NCBI GenBank assembly: GCA_016808115.1
Contig: JAEQBH010000657.1
Span: 1,116,001 to 1,180,000, forward strand
Source: Tetrastigma voinierianum
Taxonomy: Eukaryota > Streptophyta > Magnoliopsida > Vitales > Vitaceae
Length of the DNA stretch: 64,000 nucleotides
Direction: 5' to 3'
In this document: positions 44,483-56,145 of the stretch, in pieces
Layout of the letters: every line of letters starts with the position of its first letter
How positions within the stretch are numbered: the first letter of the stretch is position 1
Position numbers and translations under genes: made by a program
Notes under the pieces: model-generated
The model's input: the letters and a program-made list of their open reading frames with translations, nothing else
What the model was told of the DNA's origin: nothing
The model's database searches: none

Positions 44483-47400
44483 TGTAGAACCCCATAAAAT
44501 TTAAAATTTTCTAAAAATATAAAATTAAATAATAAATTGCTAAAATGACTCAGGGAAGCCTAAAAAATTCGCTATAGCTCGAATGACGAAACGGACTGCG
44601 CCGTTGAGTCCGTCTCACAAAAATAAGTAACTCATAAAAGTTTCATTGAATTCCTAGGTATTGGGAATTCTTTATGAATTTTTGAAGTTAGGTATCTAAA
44701 GAATCTGGCAACAAAGATTTTCTTAAAAATCTCGAAAGCTAATAAACGACTGGAAGGCGTCATTTAAAAATAAATTGAATCGAGACGTAAAATAAATTGT
44801 TTCGACAGAAACGAACCCGACTGCAGGATCGACACAGCATCCTATGTCCAACTTATGCTTAAAGAGACAAAAAAAAAAAGAAAAGCGAAGAAAGTTTCAT
44901 TTTTTTTGAGGAAAAGGGCAATGGGAGGTGGAGAAGTGAGATAGTATGGGAGAAAATCTCTACCTTCTCTCACGATCTGGTGGAGATCAAGATCTAACTG
45001 GCCGAGCCAAGATTTAAAGTTCATCTACTCGATGAGGGCTACGCTTGGATACTGACAACACGCAGTTTCACCGAAGACTTTGGGTTTTGAGAAGAAAATC
45101 TAGTGAGAGAAGCTCTACTTTCTCTCTAAGATTTAATACTTCATGATCTAAGGGCTCCTAGCTTCCACTCCGGCCAAGACTTAAAGTCCGAGTACTACCT
45201 AAAGCAAACGGACATCTAACTGGGTAGAATTTTCGCCAAGATCTTGTTTTGTTCGGGAGGCCGTGGGTTCCTGCCCTGACTCCGTAAAAAGTTTCATCTT
45301 CGCTCCAAGAGGTAGAACCCTCCTACTGAAGCCAGACTTATCTAAATGTCAAGCTGCTTCTGGCTGTTCTACTGTTTACCAGTTCCTAAACACAAAAATC
45401 GTATTTGCCGATTTGGAAAGGAGCTGTTAAGTTTATTTCAACAGCTCGGGACAGTTTTATGTCATGTTTATGGCTGAATCAGATTCAATTGGGACAGTTT
45501 GTTCGTCAAAGGGTTGTTTCTGGGATGAGTTTGGGTAGAAAAAGATGATGTACGAGCTTTAAAAGAGCTCCCTGAAAGCAATTTCTGTGGGTCTCTACCG
45601 CCATCATCAATGCTCATACGAGGCCCTCCAACGCCGAACTACTATAATTTTCACGTCCGAGCTCATTTTAGTGCTCGACATCGTATGGAAAGCCCTTTGA
45701 GTCCGGAATCCATCCATATATAGTTTGATAAAATTTGAACTCATATTCGGTCCGAAATTTATGAAAATGCAGGCCCCCATTGCACGCTGTCGGGCTATCA
45801 AGTTTCACTATGAGCCCAACTTGACGGCCATAACTTTCCCTCGTCCGAGCCCACTTGGGGTGTTCTTGACTCTATGGAAAGCTCCTTGAGTCTAAAATCT
45901 GACCATATGCATTTCAATGGCAATTGGTGCTCACATCCTTGTTGAAAATCGATCACTACAACAAGTAATGCTTAATTGCTCTGTCAGGTGGATGTGAGAG
46001 TCAGGTTGAATGCCATTACACGGGCAGTGTCAGAAGTTATCTTAGGTGCATGATATGCCGCGAATAGCTCTTAGGAAATGAGGTGTGTCATTACTTCTTG
46101 CCTAGGTCGTGACTTGATGAAATGTTTAATATGTAAGTTATGCGATTGATCGAATGGTATTTCTTAATTAAGAGGTGCGTCATGTTTCGTCGTCAATACG
46201 TGTGCTCTAACATATCGGCTCAGGATGCGGTTCGTGTGGACATGGCTATATCAGATGACATGTCAGAGGCTAGTTTATCGGGCATTATGCGCCCATGATG
46301 TAGCCTAAGGATTTGAGTATGACACATTTGTCCTGAGTAGTAATCTAATGATGTTGATGCATGCTTGTTCACGGGGTTGACAATGAACGTGATAAATGTT
46401 AGTATGATTGCATGCTATTAATGTTTAATGAATGTATGGACTTTGTGTGTATTAGACATGAGTGTCCATGGTACACTGGGTGGAGTATACTGCATGTGGT
46501 GTCCATGTAGAGATCTTTATACATCGGGCATGACTTAGAGTGCAATGGCACAATCAGACAGACCGTGCACGCGATATCATGGTGTGGCGTGGATTATTAG
46601 TCGCTGGTTATCACCATCCTCAGGACGGGGGTCGCTGACTCCTACTTTGGACGAAGTCCAATGGAGATCCACGATTTGCATGGTGTTGCACGAGCTATGA
46701 AAATGAGTTTTTACCATTGCATTTCACATGCATTAGTGGCACCCTAGAACAAGAGGGAGTGAGGGAGGAGTGCACGAGGTGGCTCGAGAGAATTTGCTTC
46801 AAGGGTCGACCAACAATATTTATCAGCACGCCCACTACAATATCGGAGGGTTGTCCACACAATATCAATCGTCGAAGTATGCCCAATTGATATACATCGA
46901 AGAGCTGTCCAAATAATGTCAATCGTCAGAGTATGCCCAATTGATATACACTCCAGGGTCCGCCAAAAATAAATTCATCTGAGTGTGCTTCACTCATTTA
47001 TATTCCGAGGGTTATCCACGTGCACAAAATACCTTGTTTGAAAATGGCTTTCATTCATGGCAAATGCATGTCGAGGAGTCAAGAAGGACTTGATGCATGC
47101 GGCAGCCGATGAGTCGCGCCTCATTCATGACAAGTAGATTCCCAGGCTAGGATTGCATGTCCTAAAGTTGGTGTGTGCTCGGTCGTTCTCGACCATTCAT
47201 GTGCATTTAAAGGAAGAGCTCCTTGTAGACTTATCTCTACTCCGGGCATTGGGGCTCACCCCGCGTGGGACCCCCTTTCAAGTACACATGTGTGTAGCAG
47301 ATCTATGTTCTTAGAGGCCAACATTATGAAGGGGGCAGGATTGTGGCCTTGATCCATGTTTTGTATATTATATTAAAACACGTTAGTTTTAATATAATGT

Positions 47401-48411
47401 TTTGTATTAAGAGTTATGTAATAACTCTTAGTGGCTTCGGTGATATAGATTGTATTTACATGGATAAATGGGCCCTACGTGGCCATTTTTACTCATATGT
47501 GGACCCAGCCAAGGGTCGTTATAATATCGGGACAAGTCAGCCATGAAAATGCAATGTCAGGATTAAGTAGCTCCTCAGACAAAGGAAAATCTGCCCGATT
47601 AAGTAAATTCGAGTCTCGGGAAAGAGGATTAAAATGCAGCAGGTGCCTGATTATCCGACATCCACGATCTTCTCTGGTCGACGGCTGTCAACTGACCCCT
47701 AGGATTAAAGTGTCATAGTGACAGACGGAAAGATAGGTATACGATCACCCAAGGCTCGAGGGATTACGGGCTTGTGCCATGGCTATCGTGTGTGGGTGGT
47801 ACTGATACCGCCGGTCATAGTCAGTGTTGAGCTTAGGTTCATGATTACCTGAAGGTTATGGTGTATTTAATAATCGATCGTCACAACGTGGTATCAAGGT
47901 GTAGGTATGTAATTACTCAAAGACTAGATGGGCATTAGGTTTAGACCATCGTGACAAGGTATCAGGTTTTCATGTATGTGTTTCGGTGTGTTACATGATG
48001 TGTGTTACATGTCAGGTGGATTATATACACGGTGGATGTATATAGGAAAATATAAGAACACTAGGTTAGAGAACACAACCTTGGGTTCGAAATGAATGAA
48101 CAGAGCAGTTCATGATGTGATGTCTATTAGTGGTTGGATTATGCACTACTTGGTAGACTAGCAAAAGGAATCTCAATTTGCTATTTGACACATGTGTAGA
48201 TGGCAAGTCTGGAAAAGCCGTAAAGTGTAAGTTCTCCCCTAGGAACTGGGGACGAGGGTCAAGCTAGACAAATGGGATGGTGAGGGTAGAGATCTCAAGG
48301 ATTCTCCTCATCGTGGACCCATGGCCATGGAGGTGTCTGATTAGACGATATCCCCGAGATGGACCGGATTCAAGGTTGTCAACTACCCCCTGGATTGGGG
48401 GTGCCTTCGCA
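44483..48411 (+). mobile_element. Tekay-like LTR D, about 3.9 kb, probably solo
   Basis: It starts TGTAGAACCCCATAAAATT and shares with LTR A-C 'cgaatgacgaaacggactgcg' and 'ccgttgagtccgtctcac'. It ends ...GGGGGTGCCTTCGCA at 48411, like the ...GGGGGTGTCACA end of LTR A. Inside: an imperfect 180-bp duplication (45640-45960), a 33-36-bp array with 'ggagggttgtcca' (46790-47040), and a block near 47340-47510 that matches 35365-35510 of LTR B ('ggccctacgtggccatttttactca'). Flanks GTTTA and TTATA agree at three of five bases. No genes. Confidence 0.75.
46790..47040 (+). repeat. 33-36-bp tandem array in LTR D
   Basis: Units like 'atatcggagggttgtccac', 'atcgtcgaagtatgcccaattgatat', 'catcgaagagctgtccaa' repeat about seven times. 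The equivalent array in LTR B is at 34850-34990 ('cgaagagttatccaaca'). Confidence 0.8.
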
Positions 48412-49253
48412 TTATATTTCATAAAATGTTGTAGATAATATCTATATTATTTTTACTAATTTAGCCATTATTTTGTTCTTAATAAATAAATATTGTTAAC
48501 TTAAAAAAAAATGAATATGATTGCAGATGGAATAGTAAAGAATATTTATTACACCAATAAATATTTCAATATGATATTTACGTGAATATTGTAATTTATT
48601 AAAAGAATATCTATTTTATTTTATCCATCACTATAAAATAGTAAAAAAAAAACTATTTATGACAAAATATAAATACTTTCATTAGGATTTTAATGAATAA
48701 TAAATTAACAAATTTTAATTATCATAATCTTTAATATTCCTTAAATTCAAATTTTAAATAAAAATTATCAAGATAAAGGATTTTTAAAGTAATTAATCCA
48801 ACAATAGAAATACCAAAGAAAATAAAACATTACTACAATTTATTAATATATTATATAACCTTAAATGATTTAATTTGTTAAAATAATTTGAATTAACATA
48901 TAAAAATAATTTATATTTGTTTTCATTTTTCTTCTTCTTTTTTTTATTTCTTCCACATTTCCCAAAAATTCTTATTAATAGAATATAAACCAAGTTTATT
49001 TTTTATTTTCACTCAAATTTTATTTTCTTCAACATTTTCTCCCTTCTACTTTACACTTTCCTCCATATAACAACACATCACATTTCATAGTAAACCTATC
49101 ATGAATCTTCCATGAGAGCTCTCACTTATCTATCATTTAATAAAATGAACTTTTATGAAAATTATATATAATTATAAAAAGATAATGCATCTACTATATA
49201 ATAATATTTAAATAAAAAATAAAATCAAGTGAAGATCATGATAAAAAGGGGAA
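48412..49253. other. AT-rich spacer, no gene
   Basis: Very AT-rich, no coding or repeat assignment. Confidence 0.4.
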
Positions 49254-49393
49254 GTTTGATTGTTTATAAGAAAAAAAAACTATGATTTGTAGTTTTTTTC
49301 CATCATGAACTAATCGGCAACTACAAGAGCTAATCAAGGGAGAATCAATCATTAGCTCCTAATTACTTCTCCAATCAGCTCAACCAAACATGG
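49254..49393 (+). mobile_element. possible hAT-like MITE
   Basis: About 140 bp with ends 'ggaagtttgattgtttataag' and, inverted, 'ccatgtttggttgagctgattgg', which match at the 'gtttgrttg' core. No clear target duplication. Confidence 0.35.
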
Positions 49394-49639
49394 TATATAG
49401 ACTCCCAAAATTTGAAGGCTTATGAGGTTTATTCCTTTGTGGGAGGCAATCCCACATTAAAAATTGACAAGGGAGAGAAGGCCTTTCCCCCTTGATTTAA
49501 AATAAAAAGCGAAAACCATGCCCTTCCCACCAAAAAAGGAGGACCCTAATGGTCAGGGCATTAAATATTTTTTGAAAATAAATTACATGACAGCCTATAT
49601 AATTAAGGTCATATTAGCCTCTAAGTTTATTTTTGGGCG

Positions 49640-49822
49640 AGACTACTGGGTCTTCCCCACATTGGCTTAGCGCTCTAAGGCCCCAAAGTTTTTGCAAAGA
49701 TTGATTTAAAAATAAGATGGCCTTGGGAAAATTCGTTCGGCAATTCTCTTTGGGAGAAGATCCCATTGAGACACCTCACTGAGAGGCAACTCTGATATCC
49801 GCTGAGCTACCCTGGCCTATTA
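49640..49822 (-). mobile_element. tRNA-derived SINE-like fragment
   Basis: On the minus strand, 'ccagggtagctcagcggata' (49798-49817) fits a pol III A box (TAGCTCAGCGG), followed by 'gggatcttctccc', which could be a decayed B-box region. It lacks a foldable tRNA, so a SINE head is more likely than a tRNA gene. Tail not identified. Confidence 0.35.
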
Positions 49823-49859
49823 GGTGTTTTCTGACTTTCTTTTTATTCTTCTTTTATAT

Positions 49860-51158
49860 AGTTATTATTTTTAATTAATTGTCTTGTATATATATATTTA
49901 ATTAGTCATTTAATTTATAGTTTTATTATTTTATTTTCCTTGTAAGTATATTGTTGCTTTTTGTTTATTTAATTAAATTGGTTGTTGATGTTTTTTTTAA
50001 TAATTCAATTTCTTTTTCCTTAACATATGAACTATCACCCACCCTTAATTTAATAAAATCCCCAAATTTTAAAAAAGAAATTCAAGTTCTAAATTTTCAT
50101 TTCTCAATTTTTTAAATGTCCAAATTTCAAATTTCAAATTCCAAATTCCAAATTTCTCACTTTCTAAAATTCAAATTTTCAATTTTAAAATTCAAGTCCT
50201 CCAAATCTCAATTTCAAATTTTAAATGTTTCAATTTCAAAACTGCAAATTCCTAATTTCACAAATCAAGTGTCATAATTTCAAATTTCAAGTTCCACAAT
50301 TTCCAATTTCCACACTTTAAAGTTTATAATTTCAAATTTACAAAATTAATAATTTCAAAAATTCAAGTTGCTCAATTTCAAATTTCCAAATCTCACTTAA
50401 GATTCATTCGTCTCTAGTATTAAATTTTGAAAATTCTCAATTTCTAAAATCTGTCCCCAAAAAATCTCAAATTTCACCCCCAACTTCAAACTTCCAATTT
50501 TCTAACTTCAATTCTCAAACCGGTCTTCAAAATTTCAAACACACTGCTAATTCTTACAATTCCTATAAGACTAATCTCGTGAGTTAATTACAGACATATA
50601 ACTCCGCTGAGAAAATTCTATTATTCCATGTGTCATTTTATAATTTGACATATGATTTATAACCAATTATTAATCGAGCTTAATACTAGATTTTGTTAAT
50701 GCACTAATATTGTTTCCTAATTGGTAGCACTTCTAACATGCCGTCCAGGTACATATTTTTCTCATTTGACTTTGCTTGATTATTTATTGATATATGTCTT
50801 GCATGCTTTTGTATTGTTATTGTTTATCTTCGGTATTCATTAGTTAATTAGTCAAAACCATATTTTCCTTAGTTTGTTTAGCAGAGACCCGAATTTTTAC
50901 GCTTGTATAAATATTAACGCTTTCATATCGTACCTTCACGATAAACCTAACCCTGACCTAAACTCTAGCTTCCTGCACCGCTTTTTCTTATCAAAAATTC
51001 ATATTTGTGTTTTTTCTTTCTTATTTTTGCTTTTCCTTTTAAAATAAAACAAAAATAAGCTGGCACTCCCAAACCATTTTCTAAAATGGTTTTTCAAAAT
51101 AAAACGAGCCTCGCCTTTGCGTGAACGCATAATACCTAAAAATGCAAGTGGGCCCACA
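49860..51158 (+). mobile_element. 3' part of a Tat-type LTR
   Basis: The end is characteristic: 'aaataagctggcactccc', 'aaaccattttctaaaatggtt', 'aaaacgagcctcgcctttgcg' and 'cataatacctaaaaatgc', ending ...GGGCCCACA at 51158, followed by a primer-site-like motif. It is in the same orientation and of the same LTR class as 37475-38947 and may be its continuation. The low-complexity block 50050-50530 lies inside. Confidence 0.65.
50050..50530. repeat. degenerate (CAAATTTC)n block
   Basis: About 480 bp of 'caaatttcaaattccaaatttc' type repeats with unit 7-10 bp. Confidence 0.85.
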
Positions 51159-51161
51159 AAA

Positions 51162-51183
51162 TGGTGGACTCCACTGTGTGGAC
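51162..51183 (+). other. probable primer-binding site of the Tat-type element
   Basis: TGGTGGACTCCACTGTGTGG lies three bases after the LTR end and resembles the 'TGGCGACTCCACTGGGGA' site of Tat/Ogre-type elements. Confidence 0.6.
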
Positions 51184-51467
51184 GACACTGCTTGAATACA
51201 AATTAGTGAAAATGTGGATTTTGATTTTCAGCTCATCAAGTTAGATACTTCTTTATGCTTGTATAGCACATTGAGTTTTGACTAAATGCTAATTGTATCT
51301 TTCATATGTCTGATTGTCAGACACAGACGTTAGTCGATTCTTTACTCCACTGATTATTCCTCGTTCATCTTATTATGTCACTTGTTTCTCATTGTTTGTT
51401 ATATACTCACCATGTCATCTTATACTCCTGTTTACATCTGATTTCTCTCCCACTATGTAAGTGTGAG
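51184..51467 (+). other. leader of the Tat-type element, cut by the next insertion
   Basis: Non-coding stretch after the primer site. At 51468 the right-hand Athila-like element begins; GTGAG (51463-51467) is the candidate left target duplication. Confidence 0.5.
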
Positions 51468-54419
51468 TGATGGATCAAAACATCAACACAAATTTATAGC
51501 GTTATTACCATAGCACTATTATCTAATCCCCAAGCACACGCTATAAAAACTCGTTTGTTATATTTCTTTACAATTATATTGATTAAAAGCGGTTTCCTTA
51601 AGAATAGATAAATTTCTTTCTCGGTTCGATCCATGATTCCTGCAAGTGTACGTGATCGAACAAGTAATAAAGTGGATTTAAGTTCAGATATCGATCCCAC
51701 AGAGGATCTCAAGAATTCTCAATCAACTACCCTAACTACTCAAGCTTTTTACTATTCGACTAAGGATTTGCAATTGATATATCCCTAGCAACCTTTTTAA
51801 AATAATGAAAGAATAAAGATATGTAAACTAAGAACAAAATGAAATAATGTCGAAACTAAAATAAAAAAATTAAAGAAATGGGATCGGTCGCTAGCTTTAA
51901 AGGGGATGCGCTTGAAAATACATCTATCAGAAACATCAATTCCCGCAGATAACTCTCAGAATCCTTGCTTCATGAACTTTACATTTAGTGAACTGGCCCA
52001 AGGAAGATGGTAAATGCCATGTCGATCTCTCCTTAACGACACATTTCATCATCTAATCTTCTTCTCTGCTTTCTTTCTCGGCGACAAAGGATTAGATAAC
52101 TACTTTAATTCGAGTCGCTGTTTCTCGGTATTTTTCTTTTTCAATACTTCATACCCAAAACACGGATCAGAACCTTAGCTCCTAAGACATGCTAAGTAAT
52201 GTGGGTTTACACTATAATCGGTTTCTCATCCTCAAAATTGGAACAAGCTCATTCTTTCCTTGATTAGATCCCTCGCTAACACTCTGATCGAACTTACCGG
52301 TCGAATCAAGGTAAACTCTCCTCGGCTCATTTCAACCGGATAAGTCATTCAACTCATTCCCTAAGCTTCAAGTGAGAAGAAGCTCTTATCGATTTAAAAT
52401 TCACAGAGCTCATTAGATCCCTAATATCAGGTTCGCATACCCTCAAGAAATTGTTCAATACTCAGAATGCCTTCTCCTCGTGTCACCCGAGGGCCTCCCT
52501 GAAATCGAGCATGAAACAATCCTATTACGTATAGATTAATCGATATTTGGACTGGGATATTAAAAATAAACAAAACCAAGAAGCTGATTCACACCAAAGT
52601 TCAAGACTCGATAAATTTCGCAAAGAAAGATAAATTCCCAACAACGCAGTAACCAACTAAGCCGGGTTTCTAAATTACTTCATTACACTAATGGTAGCTC
52701 CCCGATCGTTAACTACTCAGAATCAAAACTCCACGCTCAATTCCAAAATTTGTTCGACTTCAAACGACCAGCAAGCACTAAGAAAATAACATTCGCATTC
52801 AACTTCAACTTCAACAACTAACATCCGTATCCGTAAATTCAAATGGAAATAACAATCTACTCTAATCTAATCTAAAATAACATCAAACAAAGAAAAAGAA
52901 ACGTAAATTAAAATACACGAGCCTTAGCCACCCACTTCTCGTGCTCGAACGCTCAAGAGTCGCTTCCTTCTCAGAAAGGAAACGCTATTTATGTGGTTCA
53001 GTCATTCCCTAACTTCGATACACTTCTTGTGGGTTTCAAAACAATCCAGCTCCATTTGTTTTGCTCATGTCACACCCACTTCTGCTCGCGACTCGACTGG
53101 CTGTCGCGACCTCCTTCACGTCATAATTTCACCGCTCGCGCATGAAGTCGTGCTTTGATGTCGCGACTACAAATTCACGCCGCGACTCTCGCTTTTATGT
53201 TCGCTTGCAGCGTAAACTTTATCCGGGTCGCGACTGCCTTTAACACCCCTGATCCGATGTCGCTGACAAACCAAATGATCGCCGCGACCTTCTTCCTCAG
53301 ATAATCGATGTCGCAAATCCACGAACATCGCCACGAGTTCACCTTCCGTATTGCGGAGCTCTTCTCGAGGTCGTGACTCAATCATACGGCCGACTTCCAA
53401 TGTGTTATGCTTATGAGAGCTCTTTTGATACCGCTAAGCTTTTATTTGTCGCGTGACTTGTCTTTAACACCTTCGATATGATGTCGCTGACACTAAATGA
53501 TGTCGCGACTCTATTCTTTTTAATGATGTCGCGACCACTCAAAGGATCGTCACAATTCTCTTTACTTTAACCCATGTCGCCACTATCGACTCTATTGTCG
53601 CGAACCATGATACCTAGTGCACCGATGTCGCACCACCGGCTGACGCCGCGACATCTTCCTGGATTCAGTGTTTGATGTCTCATCTGCTCTAACCCGCCGC
53701 GAATTCTATGTTCGCCCTTTGAAAATCTTCGTCACAACTTCTATTCAGCGTCACCCATGCCATCAAGCAGCTAATTCTCGTCGCACTCAAGTGGTGTCGC
53801 GTATTATCATGTCTCGCTTTCTTCATTAATTCTCGGTCGCCTAATTTGACTTTCGCTGGCACTCGTGTTATTCTTCTTCATCGGCCAAGGTCGCGACATC
53901 AACTTTCTTTCAAAATTAGTCATAATTTTTACTCTCGAGAAGGTCGCTTCGCGGGCTTCGTAGAGTTGAAATTTCTCCTCGTCAGCACCTCATGGTGTAT
54001 CACGACATCATTTATCTCCTTTTGGTGTCGCTGTATTATCGCAATGATGTCGCGACATGAACTTCTTCGGTATTCGATCGCTTCTTTTTAATCTCACCAA
54101 GTCATATTTTGTCTCAACTTTCTTCAAAGTCAGCCAATTTCACTTTGTTCACTCTTTCACTTTCTTCTTCAAAGCCAAATTTTTGATGTCGCAGATTTGG
54201 AATTGCCGAAACCCGCGACTCGTCGACTTAAATTCCGCTGACTCTTCACTCAGCCGCAGTGTTGATTTCTTATGATTTTTGCTAAATTTTGATTTTCTGC
54301 TGTATTTTCCCGCAAGAACAATTTGATTCAATTACCAATTTTCTCGCTAACAATTCAACGTTATTCTTATTTAAACTCGTGTAGTACTGACAAAATTCAT
54401 CAGAGTTTTGGACTCATCA
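51468..54419 (-). mobile_element. 3' LTR of the right-hand Athila-like element
   Basis: On the minus strand it runs from TGATGAGTCC (54419) to ...GATCCATCA (51468), with matching inverted tips TGATG/CATCA, about 2.95 kb. Right before it on the minus strand is 'gcttagggacaagcaaaattttaag', the usual polypurine-side phrase. U5 shows 'ctctgtgggatcgatatctg' and 'ttgttcgatcacgtacacttgca' (51610-51700), standard for Athila/Tat. A GTCGCGAC array fills 53080-54220. A decayed primer-site-like motif is embedded at 51530-51560. Confidence 0.85.
53080..54220. repeat. GTCGCGAC motif array in the 3' LTR
   Basis: More than fifteen exact or one-off copies, e.g. CTCGCGAC (53086), GTCGCGAC (53103, 53160, 53227, 53512, 53528, 53890, 54050), GCCGCGAC (53178, 53282, 53646), GTCGTGAC (53371), usually preceded by 'gat' or 'tgat'. 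Spacing is irregular (15-200 bp). Confidence 0.9.
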
Positions 54420-56140
54420 AATTTCAAACTTAAAATTTTGCTTGTCCCTAAGCAAAGAAAGAAGAAATTGTTTCACCCTCAAACAAAGCTTAGAAAATTT
54501 TAAAGTGGACATTTTTCGATTTATTCTTACGCCTTTTCTCATTCCACCCTTCGATCCTGGAATTGCTGGATATCACTATTATTTCAAATTTCAGTTTTGA
54601 TGCAAGAACAAGGCATGGTGTACTTATTACAAAAAATTTCATAAATCAATGTATTTAAATCAATTTATTTAACAAGTCTTGTTCTCTGTGTGTGTGCAGT
54701 CATCAATCCTTTCAACTTCATGTTGAATTTCAGTTAATCTTCCTCGAGTTTTCTTAGATTGTTACCAAAGTCCCATATGTGCTGCGTTTTTCATTGATCT
54801 CCACTCAATGTAGGTAAATTCAATCTCAAAATCAATGAGGTCTTTCATGCTTCACAATTACTTCTCAAGTTTCAGTAATTCGGTAGATAATGGAAAAATT
54901 TAGTTTGTAAATTACCCGCTTCCATCTTGTTCTACATTGTCGTCTCCAACTTTCTTCCTCCTTTTTTCTTTCTTTGGTTCCTTTCTCGATCCTCCTTAAT
55001 CTTAGCCTCGATCTCTCCTTTTTGGCATTTCTTTTATGGAATCTCAACTTCCATATGTACTTATTCAAAGTATTCCTCGTTTTAACTCCTTTGCTTTTTA
55101 TTTCTCTAAGATTCGAATAGTGCAATGTTTTTTGGTCTTCTTAGGCTTTCTATTACTCTTAGAGAACTTTTGGGGCTAAGCAACTCTCACATACCATATG
55201 CTGGTATTAGGGTGTTAGTGTTAAAACACCCTCACGAGCTTAATTGTTCAAGGGAAATAGGCCACAAGACAAAATCCTATTCCCTTATTTCACTAGCTTC
55301 TCGCTTTACTTTTTCAACCCCTTCTTCTCAAAATTTGGAAATATTATTCCCCCAAATTTCTTCCTTTATACTCAAACTTTTCGAACTAGAAATTGATACT
55401 TTGGGTTATTTACTGCAGGTTTATCGCATGAAGCCGTGAATCAGCTTCACCGGGTCGCTTATTGCAAATTCAGCTCTATTCGCTCAAATCAGAACTAGAG
55501 AATATGCTTAAGCATATTTCGAGAGGGTAGCTTAAAAGCCTGTCGCCATATTTGCCCTATCATTTCCCTGATGGTTGTTTTCACCTAGATTTGCCTCAAT
55601 CAATAATCAAACAAGTTCTAAGATCGTGGATCTAACCTCGACTCCCCAAAAGATGTCTTAATTCCCATCAAAAGTTTTACAAGCTTTGTTTAATCGATTG
55701 CAGGGCTATTTCTTCAGACTCAGACTTATTCACCGCTTCATTTACATTATTTTAACCAAGTATTTTGTTCCATCAAGAATAACCACTCTTCAATTTTTGC
55801 AACTAAACTGAATTTAAAATTAATACTAGCCATTCTTAATTCCTACTTTCTTTATTCATGTCCTATTTTCAGATTTATTTGTTCAAGTTTATCTCCTAGT
55901 CAAACTACTCAACTTAGTTCGTATTATGATATTTCCTACATTTTCATTCTTGAACTAAATCCTAATGTTATTCTTAACTGTGCTGGCAAAAAAATTAACA
56001 ATAAATCTAATCAAAAGCAAGCAAACATTTCCTTTTTCACAAATTTTCTTTGCTTTTTATTCATGATGTGATGCAACAGCTTGAGAACAACAACTGTGGA
56101 AGAGGGAAAACAAGGATAAATCAATGAGATCATCTTTTTC
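54420..56140 (-). other. 3' untranslated region of the right-hand element
   Basis: About 1.7 kb of non-coding sequence between the extra ORF and the LTR. No domain seen. Confidence 0.5.
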
Positions 56141-56145
56141 TTTGG

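Noticed and set aside
49768..49822. A tRNA gene suggested by 'gggtagctcagcggata'
   Set aside because: No cloverleaf with acceptor stem, anticodon arm and a proper B box could be formed; SINE-like head is a better fit.
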